A stretch of DNA of 64,000 nucleotides from Polaromonas sp. P2-4. Its GTDB lineage: Bacteria; Pseudomonadota; Gammaproteobacteria; Burkholderiales; Burkholderiaceae_C. The translations under genes were made by a program, and so were the position numbers. Shown here in pieces: positions 51,910 to 62,191 of this stretch. The stretch spans positions 4,332,001-4,396,000 of the forward strand of contig CP087965.1 of the NCBI GenBank assembly GCA_024703855.1, read 5' to 3'. The notes under the pieces were generated by a model. It had not been told where the DNA came from. It made no database searches and saw nothing but the letters and a program-made list of their open reading frames with translations. The first letter of the stretch is position 1; every line of letters starts with the position of its first letter.

Positions 51910-51938
51910 GGCATACCTTCGAGCCCTTGCGCTGGCGG

Positions 51939-52145
51939 CTATTCCAGCGTGAATCCGATCTTCAAGGAAACCTGCCAGTGCGCCACCTTGCCATCGACCA
52001 CATGGCCCCGGGTCTCGGTGAGGGTGAACCACTGGATGTTCCGTACCGTCTCATGCGCCTTGGCGATGGCGGTGCTCACCGCATCTTCAATACTGACGGT
52101 GGAGGAACCGGTAAGTTCAAGCAGCTTGTAGACATGGTTGCTCAT
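51939..52145 (-). CDS. Dodecin
   Basis: The product is 68 aa, the normal dodecin size: MSNHVYKLLELTGSSTVSIE, DAVSTAIAKAHETVRNIQWF and GKVAHWQVSLKIGFTLE. The Trp of IQWF stacks flavin in the dodecamer, which stores or buffers FMN/FAD in the cytoplasm. Intact frame, with the uspA remnant just downstream. Confidence 0.93.
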   Translation of the reverse strand: MSNHVYKLLELTGSSTVSIEDAVSTAIAKAHETVRNIQWFTLTETRGHVVDGKVAHWQVSLKIGFTLE

Positions 52146-52709
52146 CGCATCGCTCCCAAGAGTTGTTCGGTCTGTCGCATGAAATCTTACGTGTTTTGCG
52201 TTGGAACTACAAACACAAAGGCACGGGCAAGAGGCCGCACGCTGGCGTAATGACGATGAATTGCGGGCGCTGCAACCACTTCTGGGATGCCCGCTCTTTG
52301 GTTGAACGTCGCCTTTGTCGAGGTGATGTCGAACATTCGGTGCTGGTCGACAGCTCCAATCCAATGATCGAACTGGAACGACGGCTTACGGCCACTATGT
52401 AGAGCTACACATAGCGACCATGAGCAAGTCGGTCAACGAGGGTACTCAACATTGGCCTGCCACCACCAACGCATGCTCTGCGAAAGGCAATTGCATTCGT
52501 CCTTATTCGACAAGCGATCGTCTCGCTACTGTCGCTGTTAACCCCCGTTAACAAGAGACGCCACGACCACCGGTGATTTCAATTGGAGTCGTGTCGTATG
52601 AAGCCTGATAGTAGACAGAGCGAAAACCCAAGCGTAGAGTGTTAGTTGCCGTTATCGCTGTGCAGACTTTGCCGTCACGGCGACCGAATGAACTTTTCAG
52701 GAGAACACC
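52146..52709. other. 564-bp region without a recognised gene
   Basis: Noticeably less GC-rich than its surroundings. A 79-codon frame at 52163-52402 (MFGLSHEILRVLRWNY) has no recognisable homology. A double GTTAAC (GTTAACCCCCGTTAAC, 52539-52554) is present. The promoter for the TPR gene should lie at its right end. Confidence 0.5.
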
Positions 52710-53186
52710 ATGTCCAGCAAGTCTCTCTTGACTGCCATCCTCGCCATCGCCCTGGTCCCTGCCGCGATGGCGGCAGGCTCGCCCAGCACGTCCCGACCAC
52801 CGGCTGCCCCGAAGGCCCAGCCGAGCGATTATGAACTGGGCGTGAAGGCCGTCCAGGCCCGCGATTTCCAGCGCGCCCTGCCCCTGCTCCAGAAGGTGAC
52901 TCTGGCCGAGCCGCGCAACGCCGACGCCTGGAACTACCTCGGCTTCAGCCAGCGGCAGCTGAAGCATTTCGACCAGTCCCTGGCCGCGTACCAGAAAGCG
53001 TTGGCCCTCAACCCGGATCATCGGGGAGCCAACGAGTATCTGGGTGAGCTGTATCTCGAGCTCGGCAATCCCGACAAGGCCCGCGAGCAACTCGCGAAGC
53101 TGCAGAGCCTTTGCCCGAAGGGCTGCCCGGAATACGACGATCTGAGCAAGGCCGTCGGAGCATTCCAGGCGACGCAGAAGAAGTGA
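52710..53186 (+). CDS. Periplasmic TPR-repeat protein
   Basis: The product is 158 aa. Signal peptide 1-21 (LLTAILAIALVPAAMAAG), a Pro/Ala-rich linker, then about three TPR units from residue 38: YELGVKAVQARDFQRALPLL, ADAWNYLGFSQRQLKHFDQS and ANEYLGELYLELGNPDKARE. The C-terminus has a CPKGCPEY cysteine pair. TPRs mediate protein contacts; the partner is unknown. The stop overlaps the next gene's GTG start, so the two are probably translated together. GGAGAA precedes the ATG. Confidence 0.8.
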   Translation: MSSKSLLTAILAIALVPAAMAAGSPSTSRPPAAPKAQPSDYELGVKAVQARDFQRALPLLQKVTLAEPRNADAWNYLGFSQRQLKHFDQSLAAYQKALALNPDHRGANEYLGELYLELGNPDKAREQLAKLQSLCPKGCPEYDDLSKAVGAFQATQKK

Positions 53187-53872
53187 CCGGCGCTGCTCGC
53201 GGGGCTTCGCTGCCCGAAGATTACGGGGCCGCGCTCATCGCATTCGGCCTGTTCGCAGTTCTACACTCCATCGGCGCGCACGAGCCGCTGAAGAACGCTC
53301 TGACCCGCTGGACGAGCCCGTTTTTCGTCGAGCACTTCTGGCGCCTCGTGTATTGCGCCCTCAGCTTTGCTGCGCTCTATGGTGGCGTGTCGGCGCTTGT
53401 GTGGGGCCGACACGCTGACAACGATGTCTGGCTGATCGTCTATCCCGAATGGCTCTGGCAGACCCTCACAGTCATCCATCTCGCATCGATTGCCCTGCTG
53501 TATGCGGCGTTCTTCCAGAGCGATTACCTCGAGTTCCTCGGCCTGAAGCAGGCCTGGCGCGGCCTGCGAGTGCTCGCCGGCATGACTGTCGGGCCGACTC
53601 CCGTCGAACTGTTCGGTTCGCATCGATTGGTGACCACCGGCGTCTATGCCTGGGTGCGCCACCCGATGCTGGCGGGGGGCCTCGTGTTCCTGCTGACCAG
53701 CGGACCCTCGCTGAACAACATCGTGTACACCGCCATGTACACGGTCTATATGTTGATTGGCGGCTACTACGAGGAGCGGCGCCTGGTCAGAATCTTCGGG
53801 GAAGACTATCAGCGCTACCGGGACCGGGTCGGCGCTTTTTGCCCGCGGTTGCGACGGCGACCGGCAGCGTAA
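53183..53872 (+). CDS. Isoprenylcysteine methyltransferase/NnrU-like membrane protein
   Basis: The product is 229 aa; GTG start overlaps the TPR gene stop (GTGA). About five hydrophobic segments (AALIAFGLFAVLHSIGAH, LVYCALSFAALYGGVSAL, LTVIHLASIALLYAAFF) and a C-terminal HRLVTTGVYAWVRHPMLAGG with YYEERRLVRIFGEDYQRYRD, the ICMT/PEMT-type SAM-binding core. It may methylate a lipid or a small hydrophobic molecule in the inner membrane. Substrate unknown. Confidence 0.8.
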   Translation: MTGAARGASLPEDYGAALIAFGLFAVLHSIGAHEPLKNALTRWTSPFFVEHFWRLVYCALSFAALYGGVSALVWGRHADNDVWLIVYPEWLWQTLTVIHLASIALLYAAFFQSDYLEFLGLKQAWRGLRVLAGMTVGPTPVELFGSHRLVTTGVYAWVRHPMLAGGLVFLLTSGPSLNNIVYTAMYTVYMLIGGYYEERRLVRIFGEDYQRYRDRVGAFCPRLRRRPAA

Positions 53873-53881
53873 CGGCGCCCG

Positions 53882-54011
53882 ATGCTGGATCAGATTTCCC
53901 AGTACTTCTACGACCCCCTGATCTTCTGGGGCGTGCCGCCTCGCGCTTGCCCTCGTGTGGAGCGGCCTGCGCCGCGTCACGGCGTGGCTGGGCCGCCGTC
54001 GCCGCTCGTGA
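53882..54011 (+). CDS. Very small membrane protein (frameshifted), unknown
   Basis: Reads MLDQISQYFYDPLIFWGVPL and, after removing one extra C near 53939, ALALVWSGLRRVTAWLGRRR, ending RS, about 42 aa with one transmembrane helix and a basic tail. It begins 9 bp after the methyltransferase-like gene, so it probably belongs to the same operon. In the following 200 bp an open stretch GMIPIFVWFVALACLGQARA is visible but I could not fix its boundaries. Confidence 0.55.
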
Positions 54012-54172
54012 ATCGACGCGTTCACCGCATCAGCACGAAGGCCGGTTCGATCGGTGCGATCGGGGATGATCCCGATTTTCGTGTGGTTTGTGGCGCTTGC
54101 GTGTTTGGGTCAGGCACGGGCCATGACGGTCGATGAGCCGGCCGTGGTCATTACCCTCACGGGCTGAAATCC

Positions 54173-54220
54173 GCTATTGAATTAATAGCTACTTGCGCAA
54201 TATTGGCAAGGGCTAGCGGG
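54173..54220 (+). repeat. Dispersed repeat family R1, copy g
   Basis: GCTATTGAATTAATAGCTAC through AAGGGCTAGCGGG. Its GGGCTA supplies the TAG stop of the minus-strand Fis-type regulator (complementary to 54213-54215), as in copy c. Confidence 0.8.
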
Positions 54221-55353
54221 TGTTTTTGTTACCAAGCTTTCGATAAACCGTCGCAGCTGACTGATGCCCAAAGCGCGCGGCCTTCATGACATTGCCTTTG
54301 GCGTCATCCACCGCCTTGCGGATCAGGCTGATCTCCATGGCCTTCAGCGGCATGCGCTCGTCGGTTGCGTTGCTCGTGCGTGCCGTGGGCGGGCTGGTTT
54401 GCCCCGGGGTGAGCGCAAGGGCATGCAGGCGCAAGCCTGACCACAAAGGCACCTCCAGCGGCTCGGCATCGCCAAACTTGTTGCGCCGTGCCGCATCAAA
54501 CAGCATTTCAAACGGCATGGCAAACAGGTCATTGCAATGCAACTGCGAAAAGAGCGCCATGCTCAACTGCGGCAACATTTCGCGAGCCGCCTGGTTGGCA
54601 CCGGTCACGCAGCCGTCCGCGTCGAGGCACACCAGCCCATCGGTCGCGTCTCCAAGCATCCGGCCGGGCCAGTTCAGCCGTATCAGCAGGCCGTGCGGGT
54701 CGTTCAGGCGCTTAAGGGTCAGTGCGTTTTCAATGCTGCGCGCCGACTGGCTCACCAAATGCTTGAGTTCGGGCCGCTCGACCGCGTCCACACCAGTCAG
54801 GTCCAGCATGCCGGCGCAATTGCCGTCGGGGCCAAACAGCGGTGCACCGGCGCAGCTGTACACCGAGTTGAAGTCAAAAAGTGTTCACCGCGGTGCAGCC
54901 AGACCGGTTGCAGCTCGGTCAGTGCCGCGCCGATGGCGGTGGTGCCCACGCTTGGTTCGGACAGGTCCACACCAATGCGCGTGATCAGATCGACGCGGCG
55001 GTCACGCCGGTCGATAGCACCGCTGACATCGACCACCACGCCTTGCGCATTGGTCAGGATGGCAAAGTAACGCGTGCTCGCAATCGCCTGGCCGAGTTGC
55101 TCCAACACCGGGCGGGCGGCCTGCATCAGAAGGTGATTGGCTTCCTCGGTGCGGCGCAGTGCCTGCGGTGCAATCACATTGAAGTTGATTTCCTGATCCG
55201 GTTTTTGCCCACTGGCCAGGCAGCGCCTGCCATGATCGCTCTATCCATGGCTCGGTCAAGGCGCCACTTTGACCATCGAACAGTACCGCCTGACGCGCCT
55301 GCGCTGATTTGCTGGCTGCGTTGTTCGGCAGACGGCGCGAGGGCAAGCTGCAT
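54213..55353 (-). CDS. GAF-Fis transcriptional regulator, AcoR-like but without AAA+ domain (frameshifted)
   Basis: About 380 aa from the ATG at 55353 (MQLALAPSAEQRSQQIS). N-terminal ARQAVLFDGQ and EPWIERSWQ, then APQALRRTEEANHLLMQAAR, a GAF-like part with GVDLSEPSVGTTAIGAALTE and VYSCAGAPLFGPDGNCAGML, a PAS-like linker, and a Fis helix (MEISLIRKAVDDAKGNVMKA, TVYRKLGNKNTR). The sigma-54 AAA+ module of AcoR is absent. Shifts near 55305, 55225, 54893 and a compensating pair near 54250-54265. It is divergent from coxS and is the likely regulator of the cox cluster. Confidence 0.8.
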
Positions 55354-55541
55354 GGGTATGACCTCGGTGGATGCGGAGTTTTGCCGAGCTTCCTTGAGCG
55401 CCTGGCACTGTTTGTTTCATTTTGAGAATTTCAGAAGGCTTTGGCAAGCGAGCTAGGGTTTGCCCTAGGGGTGCAGCGACTCGCCGGTGCGAACAATGTG
55501 TTTGTTCTGCCCCTAGCCAAAAGCCAACAGGAGACAAGCCC

Positions 55542-56012
55542 ATGCAAGTTCAACTCAAAGTCAACGGCAAATCAGCGAGCGTCGAGACACCTCCCAACAC
55601 GCTGCTGGTGCAGCTGTTGCGCGAACAACTCCAACTCACCGGAACCCATGTCGGCTGCGACACCGCCCAGTGCGGGGCCTGCACGGTCATCATGAACGGG
55701 CGGGCCGTCAAGTCATGCAACATCCTGGCGGCGCAGGCAATCGGCGCCGAGATCATGACCATCGAAGGGCTGGCCCAGGCGGACGGCACCATGCACCCGA
55801 TGCAGGCGGCGTTCAAGGAATGCCACGGCCTGCAATGCGGCTTCTGCACCACCGGCATGGTGATGAATGCGGTCGATCTGTGCCAGCATCACCCCAAGGC
55901 CACGGAAAGTGAAATCCGCGAACTGCTGGAAGGCAACATCTGCCGCTGTACCGGCTACCAGAACATCGTCAAAGCCGTGCAGCAGGGCGCTGCCGCCATG
56001 GCTTCTGCCTGA
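55542..56012 (+). CDS. coxS: CO dehydrogenase-like small (2Fe-2S) subunit
   Basis: The product is 156 aa, intact. It has the plant-type cluster GCDTAQCGACTVIMNG and the second cluster QCGFCTTGM with NICRCTGYQNIVKAV, as in all molybdenum hydroxylase small subunits. It relays electrons from the Mo site to FAD. It is first in an S-L-M order, which is the form II arrangement. Confidence 0.95.
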   Translation: MQVQLKVNGKSASVETPPNTLLVQLLREQLQLTGTHVGCDTAQCGACTVIMNGRAVKSCNILAAQAIGAEIMTIEGLAQADGTMHPMQAAFKECHGLQCGFCTTGMVMNAVDLCQHHPKATESEIRELLEGNICRCTGYQNIVKAVQQGAAAMASA

Positions 56013-56099
56013 CAACATAGCTGAGCCTGCCGTCTTGTTGATTGCCGCTATCGCGTGAACTGCGGCTATTCATTTTGCAAATCTTTCAGGAGTACACAA

Positions 56100-58476
56100 A
56101 TGGGTGCATCCGATTTTGTCAACCTGCCCAATATTGGCGCTTCCATCCGCCGCAAGGAAGACTACCGTTTTCTGACCGGTGGCGGGCAATACACCGATGA
56201 CATCACGCTGGCCCACCAGAGCTACGCGGTGTTCGTGCGTTCGCCGCATGCGCACGCCAGCATCAAAAGCATCAACACCAGCGCTGCCAAGGCGGCCCCG
56301 GGCGTGCTTGGTGTGTTTGTCGGCGAGGACGTAGCGGCTGACAAGATCAACGGCCTGCCTTGCGGCTGGCTGATCACCAGCACCGACGGCACCCCGATGA
56401 AGGAACCACCGCACCCGATCCTGGCGCAGGGCAAGGTGCGTTATGTCGGCGACCATGTGGCCATGGTGGTGGCCGAGACGCTGGAGCAGGCCAAAAATGC
56501 CGCCGAGCTGGTGGAGGTGGACTATGACGTGCTGAGCGCCGTCGTCAAGGTGACCGATGCCGCCAAGGCGGCGGCCCTGCACGATGCCGCACCCGACAAC
56601 CATTGCTACAAATGGGCGATAGGCGACAAGGCGCAGGTCGATGCGGCTTTTACCGGGGCCGCGCACGTGACCAAAATTGATTTGATCAACAACCGCCTGG
56701 TTCCCAACGCGATGGAGCCGCGTGCGGTGATCGGCTCCTACAACCGCGCGAGCGACGAATACACGCTGTATGTGGCCAACCAGAATCCGCACGTCGAGCG
56801 GCTGCTGCTGACGGCGTTTGTGATGGGTCTGCCCGAGCACAAGGTGCGCGTGATTGCGCCCGATGTCGGCGGCGGCTTCGGCTCCAAAATTTACCTGTAT
56901 GCCGAAGACGTGTGCCTGACCTGGGCCTCGAAAAAGCTCAACCGCAACATCAAGTGGACGGCCGACCGCAGCGAAGCCTTTGTCAGTGACGCCCATGGCC
57001 GCGACCACTCCAGCCATGCCGAAATGGCGCTGGACAAAGACGGCAAGTTCCTGCGCTGCGCGTGCACACCGACGCCAACATGGGCGCCTACCTGTCGACC
57101 TTTGCACCGGCCATTCCGACCATTTTGTACGCGACCCTGCTGGCCGGCCAGTACACCACGCCGCAGATTTATGTCGAGGTCGATGCCTGGTTCACCAACA
57201 CCGCCCCGGTTGATGCCTACCGCGGCGCCGGCCGTCCCTGAAGCGACCTATCTGCTGGAGCGGCTGGTCACACGCGCCGGCTGGGAGCTGGGCCTGGCGC
57301 AGGATGAAATCCGCCGGCGCAACATGGTCACCCAGTTCCCGTATCAGACGCCGGTGGCGCTGCAGTACGACGTCGGCGACTTCCGCGCTTTGCTCGGAAC
57401 GCGCCAACGAGCTGGCCGACGTGGCCGGTTTTGCCCAACGCAGGGCGGCGACCGAAGCCAGTGGCAAAAAGCGCGGCATCGGCTACTCCAGCTACATCGA
57501 AGCCTGCGGCCTGGCCCCGAGCAACCTTGCCGGCGCGCTCGGTGCACGCGCCGGTTTGTTTGAGTGCGGTGAGGTGCGGGTGCACCCCACCGGTAGCGTG
57601 ACCGTGTTCACCGGCTCACACAGCCACGGGCAGGGGCACGAAACCACGTTTGCGCAAGTTGTGGCCGCGCGTCTGGGCATTTCGGTGGAGCAGGTGGACG
57701 TGGTGCACGGCGACACCGGGCGTGTGCCTTTCGGCATGGGCACCTACGGCTCGCGCTCGCTGGCGGTCGGCGGCACGGCCATCATGAAGGCACTCGACAA
57801 GATAGAGACCAAGGCCAAGAAAATCGCCGCCCACCTGATGGAGGCCAGCGACGCCGATGTGGAGTTTGCCAACGGTGAATTCACCATCAAGGGCACCGAC
57901 AAGAAAGTCACTTTTGGCCAGGTCGCGCTGACGGCCTATGTGCCGCACAACTACCCGCTCGACAAGCTGGAGCCCGGTTTGAACGAGACGGCGTTTTACG
58001 ACCCGACTAACTTCACCTTCCCGGCCGGCACCTACATCTGCGAGGTAGAGGTTGATCCGGCCACCGGCGAAGTGCGGGTAGACCGCTTCACCGCCGTTGA
58101 CGACTTCGGCAACATCATCAATCCGATGATTGTCGAAGGGCAGGTGCATGGCGGCCTGGTGCAAGGGATTGGCCAGGCGCTGCTGGAAAGGTGTGTGTAC
58201 GACGAAGAGTCCGGCCAGTTGCTGACCGGCTCGCTGATGGACTACGCGTTGCCGCGCGCCGACGACCTGCCCACCTTCACCCTGGCCACGCTGTGCACAC
58301 CCTGCAGCCACAACCCGCTGGGCGCCAAGGGCTGCGGCGAGGCCGGCGCGATAGGCTCGCCGCCGGCGGTGATCAATGCCGTGCTCGATGCCCTCAAACC
58401 GCTGGGCGTGACCGATTTCGACATGCCCGCTTCGCCCAGCCGTGTCTGGGAAGCCATCCAGGCTGCCAAACCCTGA
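56100..58476 (+). CDS. coxL: CO dehydrogenase-like large (Mo) subunit, form II (three frameshifts)
   Basis: About 791 aa. NIGASIRRKEDYRFLTGGGQ, ILAQGKVRYVGDHVAMVVAE, the Mo-cofactor loops DVGGGFGSKIYLYAEDV and GSHSHGQGHETTFAQV, and the C-terminal GAKGCGEAGAIGSPPAVINA with the catalytic Glu. The active-site loop is AYRGAGR, typical of form II, not AYRCSFR of true CO dehydrogenase, so CO need not be the substrate. Shifts near 57056 (one G lost), 57237 (one extra base after GRP) and 57395. AGGAG precedes the ATG. Confidence 0.93.
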
Positions 58477-58511
58477 AACAAAGTTGAACAATTTTCCAAG
58501 GAGCAACCACC

Positions 58512-59303
58512 ATGTATGCATTCACCCTGGAACGCCCCACCACTGTTGCCGACGCCGCCAAGCTGGCTGCCGCCGGCGCCAAACCGCTGGCCGGCGGCCA
58601 GACCCTGCTGGCGTCGATGAAGATGCGCCTGTCCAGCCCGGAGCAGTTGGTCGACCTGAGCGGTATCAAGGAACTCAGCGGCATCAAGCGCGAGGCCAAC
58701 GCCTTTGTGATCGGTGCGATGACGCGCCATGCCGATGTCGCCGACAACGCCGAACTGAAGGCCGCATTGCCCGCGCTCGCCGACCTGGCGGCGCACGTCG
58801 GCGACCGGCAGGTGCGCGCCATGGGCACGCTCGGTGGATCCGTGGCCAACAATGACCCGGCCGCCTGTTACCCGAGCGCGGTGCTGGCGCTGGGCGCAAC
58901 CATTCACACGACCGCGCGCAAGATTGCCGCCGACGACTTTTTCCTGGGCATGTTTGCGACCGCGCTGAACGAGGGCGAGCTGATCACCGCCATCAGCTTT
59001 CCCATCCCCCAGCGTGCGGCCTACATGAAGTTCAAGCAGCCGGCCTCGCGTTTTGCGCTGGTCGGTGTGTTCATCGCGCAGTTTGATGCCGGTGTGCGCG
59101 TGGCCGTCACCGGTGCGGCCAACGGCGTGTTCCGCCATAAGGAACTGGAAGATGCTTTGAGCAAGAGCTTCACGCCGCAGGCCGCGGCGGCCGTCACGAT
59201 CGATGCGTCGGATCTGAACAGCGATATCCATGCCACGGCGGCCTACCGCGCCAACCTGATCAGCGTGCAAACCCAGCGCGGTGTGGCCCAAGCGCTGGGT
59301 TAA
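58512..59303 (+). CDS. coxM: CO dehydrogenase-like medium (FAD) subunit
   Basis: The product is 263 aa, intact: AGGQTLLASMKMRLSSPEQL and TLGGSVANNDPAACYPSAVL are the two FAD-binding motifs of the family. It passes electrons from the Fe-S clusters to the acceptor. It lies 35 bp after coxL with AAGGAG upstream. Confidence 0.95.
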   Translation: MYAFTLERPTTVADAAKLAAAGAKPLAGGQTLLASMKMRLSSPEQLVDLSGIKELSGIKREANAFVIGAMTRHADVADNAELKAALPALADLAAHVGDRQVRAMGTLGGSVANNDPAACYPSAVLALGATIHTTARKIAADDFFLGMFATALNEGELITAISFPIPQRAAYMKFKQPASRFALVGVFIAQFDAGVRVAVTGAANGVFRHKELEDALSKSFTPQAAAAVTIDASDLNSDIHATAAYRANLISVQTQRGVAQALG

Positions 59304-59370
59304 GCTGCGGTGGGTGCTTGGGCAAACCGGTGTCTGGCGCCGGTTTCCCTTGATGTTTCAAGCGTTTTAT

Positions 59371-59419
59371 GGCTCTAGCCCTTTGTTTATATGCGTAAGC
59401 AGCTACTAAATTGATAGCA
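59371..59419 (-). repeat. Dispersed repeat family R1, copy h
   Basis: GGCTCTAGCCCTTTGTTTAT, then GCAGCTACTAAATTGATAGC. It sits in the 138-bp coxM-coxD gap inside the operon, so it is probably transcribed and may form a small RNA stem. Confidence 0.75.
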
Positions 59420-59444
59420 AATAGAAAACAGCGGGCCAATTTTG

Positions 59445-60348
59445 ATGACACCTTTTGCAGGTATTGATGCGCTGACCCAGGCGCTGCAGGGCGCCGGCTA
59501 CTTTGCCGATCGCCGGCTCGCCACGGCGGTGTTTCTGGCGCTCAAGCTGCAGCGCCCGCTGCTGCTGGAGGGCGAACCCGGCGTGGGAAAAACCGAGCTG
59601 GCCAAGGCGCTGGCCGTGGCGCTGCAGCGGCCATTGATACGCCTGCAGTGTTATGACGGGCTGGAGCAGCGGGAAGCCCTGTATGAGTGGAACTACGCCG
59701 CCCAGCTGCTGCACATGCGGGCGGTGGAAGGCCACAGCAACGCTGCCGACGTGGAGCGCGAGGTTTACCAGCACCGTTACCTGATCCGGCGCCCGCTGCT
59801 GCAGGCGCTGCAGACGCCGGAGCCGGGCGCAGTGCTGCTGATCGACGAGGTGGACAGGGCCGATGAGCCCTTTGAAGCCTTTTTGCTGGAATACCTGGGC
59901 GAGTACCAGGTCAGCATTCCGGAAATCGGCACGGTGCGTGCCGAAGTGACGCCGGTGACCATTCTCACCAGCAACCGCACGCGCGAACTCAATGATGCCG
60001 TCAAGCGGCGCTGCCTCTACCACTGGCTCGACTACCCGGACCGTGAGCGCGAGTTGGCGATTGTGCGAAGCCAGGTGCCGCAGGCCGGCGAGCAGCTGTC
60101 GGCCCAGGTGGCCGGTTTTGTCGACCGGCTGCGCCGCTCGCCGTTTGGCAATGCGTTCCAGCGCGCCGGGCATTGCCGAAAGCGTCGAATGGGCGAAAGC
60201 GCTGGTCGCGCTGGATACGCTGGTCGTCGACCCCGAAGTCGTCGCTGATACGGCGGGCATTTTGTTCAAGCAGCGCGAAGACGTGGCGGCGCTGACGCAT
60301 GAGATGGCGGTTGAATTGCTCAAGCCGGAAGAGACGGCGGCCGGTTGA
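59445..60348 (+). CDS. coxD: CoxD, MoxR-type AAA+ ATPase (frameshifted)
   Basis: About 300 aa. Walker A GEPGVGKTE, LQCYDGLEQREALYEWNYAA, Walker B VLLIDEVDRADEPFE and the sensor TILTSNRTRELNDAVKRR. CoxD-type ATPases with a VWA partner mature the Mo site (sulfuration/copper insertion in the form I enzyme). A shift near 60166 is repaired by one GC (CAGCGCGCGCCG), restoring QRAPGIAESVEWAKAL. ATG at 59445 is used; a TTG directly before it is in frame. Confidence 0.92.
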
Positions 60349-60361
60349 CCGGAGTGCAAGC

Positions 60362-61544
60362 ATGCTGTTAGGCGACGCGCAGCGGCAAGCTGGCCGACAA
60401 CATCACTGGTTTTGGCCGTGCGCTGCGCCGCGCCGGCGTCAAAATCGACAGCCAGCGCATTGCGCTGGCCAAAGAGGCGGCGCTGGCGGTGGGTATAGCC
60501 GACAAGGAAGACCTGAGTGCGGCCTTTGAGGCGGTCATGGTCAGCCGTGAGCAGGACCGCCTGGTGTTTCATGAACTCTTCGATGTGTATTTCCAGGACC
60601 CGAAAGTCGCCAACAAGCTGCTGGCCCAGCTGCTGCCCAGTGCCGAAGGAAAAGCCGAGGCCAGCAAACGCCGCCCGCGTGTGCGCGAGGCGCTGGCGCC
60701 GCAGAGAACTTTCGGCCAACAGGCCCAACCCGCGGCCGAGGACCAGAAGGTCGAGTTTGACGCGGTCATGACGGCCAGCGATATCGAGCGCCTGCAGCAC
60801 GCCGACTTCAACGCCTTGTCGGCCACCGAGTACCGGCTGGTCGAGCGGCTGGCGCGCGACATCAAATTGCCCTTGCCCATGTTTGCCTCGCGCCGCAGCC
60901 GTCCCGCAGCCTCGGGCGCGCGCATCCACTGGCCGGGTGTGATGCACCGGGCCGCGCGTACCGGCGGCGAGCTGATGCAGCTGCCGCGGCTGCAGCGGCG
61001 CGAGCAGGCCCTGCCTTTGCTGGTGCTGGTCGATGTGTCGGGCTCGATGGAGCGCTATGCCCGTTTGCTGCTGGCCTTTTTGCACGCGGCAACGCGGCGC
61101 CACCCGCACCGCGATGTGTTTTCCTTCGGCATGCACCTGACCGATTTGACCCCGGCGTTTCGCCAGGCCGACACCGACGAGATGCTGGCGCATGCCAGCC
61201 TGGCGATTGAAGACTTTGCCGGCGGCACCCAGCTGGGCGCCTCGCTGGCCAGCCTGCGCGAGCACCATGCGCGCCGCCTGGTAGGGCGGCGTACCATTGT
61301 GCTGGTCATCACCGACGGCCTGGACACCGGTGAGCCGGCCGATCTCGCGCGGGAACTGGCCTGGCTGCGCCGGCGCAGCCGCCGTTTGCTCTGGCTTAAT
61401 CCCTTGTTGCGTTTTGACGGCTACGCGCCGCTGGCGCGCGGCGCGTCGGTGCTGCATGCCCACGCGCATGGCATGCTGGCGGTGCACAATTTAGCCAAAC
61501 TCGAAGAACTGGCGGCCAGCCTGGCGGCCTTGATGAAAACTTAG
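60362..61544 (+). CDS. coxE: CoxE-like VWA-domain protein (frameshifted)
   Basis: About 394 aa. After MLLGDA a shift near 60380 (one GC lost) leads to SGKLADNITGFGRALRRAG. The C-terminal VWA domain has the MIDAS motif VLVDVSGSMERYARLLL and VITDGLDTG. It is thought to work with the CoxD ATPase in enzyme maturation. It starts 13 bp after coxD. Confidence 0.9.
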
Positions 61545-61570
61545 GCCGAGAACTAAAAAGGGACAACACC

Positions 61571-62155
61571 ATGGACATGCAAGGAAGCCGTCAACTGGCC
61601 GTAACACAGCAACAAGCCTGGGATGCGCTGAACGATCCTGCGGTGCTCAAAGCCTGCATACCGGGTTGCGACAAGGTGGAAACCTCTGGAGAGAACCAGT
61701 ATGCGATCGGCATGGCTTTGAAAATCGGGCCGGTCTCGGCCAAATTCACCGGCAAGATCACGCTCAGCGAGATCAATCCGCCGGCCAGCTACAAGCTGTC
61801 GTTTGAAGGGCAGGGCGGCCCGGCCGGTTTTGGCAAGGGCAGCGCCGCGGTCACGCTGACACCTGATGCGGACGGCTGCGAGCTGTCGTACACCGTGCAT
61901 GCCACGGTCGGCGGCAAGATCGCGCAGCTCGGGCAGCGGCTGATTGACGGCGCGGCCAAGTCCATGGCGGAAGATTTTTTCAAGCGTTTTGACGAAGAAA
62001 TGCAGCGCCAGCACCCCGAAAGTTATGCCGCAAAAATGGTGATGGGCGATGTGGAGGCGGAGCCGGAGAGCTGCGCGCAGAATGCAGGCATTCCGGTGTG
62101 GGTCTGGATAGGCGGTGCTGCGGTGCTGGCGCTGATTGTATGGTTGGGCAGTTGA
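61571..62155 (+). CDS. coxG: CoxG, SRPBCC-fold membrane-anchor protein
   Basis: The product is 194 aa, intact. SRQLAVTQQQAWDALNDPAV, LKACIPGCDKVE and FEGQGGPAGFGKGSAAVTLT match CoxG. A C-terminal helix (GIPVWVWIGGAAVLALIVWL) anchors it in the membrane. In CO oxidisers CoxG holds the dehydrogenase at the membrane and can bind quinone, giving an electron route. Confidence 0.93.
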   Translation: MDMQGSRQLAVTQQQAWDALNDPAVLKACIPGCDKVETSGENQYAIGMALKIGPVSAKFTGKITLSEINPPASYKLSFEGQGGPAGFGKGSAAVTLTPDADGCELSYTVHATVGGKIAQLGQRLIDGAAKSMAEDFFKRFDEEMQRQHPESYAAKMVMGDVEAEPESCAQNAGIPVWVWIGGAAVLALIVWLGS

Positions 62156-62191
62156 GGTTTCTGCAGTGCCCACGGGGGAAAAGGAAAGCGG

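Noticed and set aside
56100..58476. True (form I) aerobic CO dehydrogenase
   Set aside because: The active-site loop is AYRGAGR and the gene order is S-L-M; form I has AYRCSFR and M-S-L.
59406..61487. A 693-codon open frame on the minus strand opposite coxD-coxE
   Set aside because: It is the shadow of GC-rich genes on the plus strand; its composition is rich in Arg, Gln and His and shows no domain. Similar long antisense frames across the window were discarded for the same reason.
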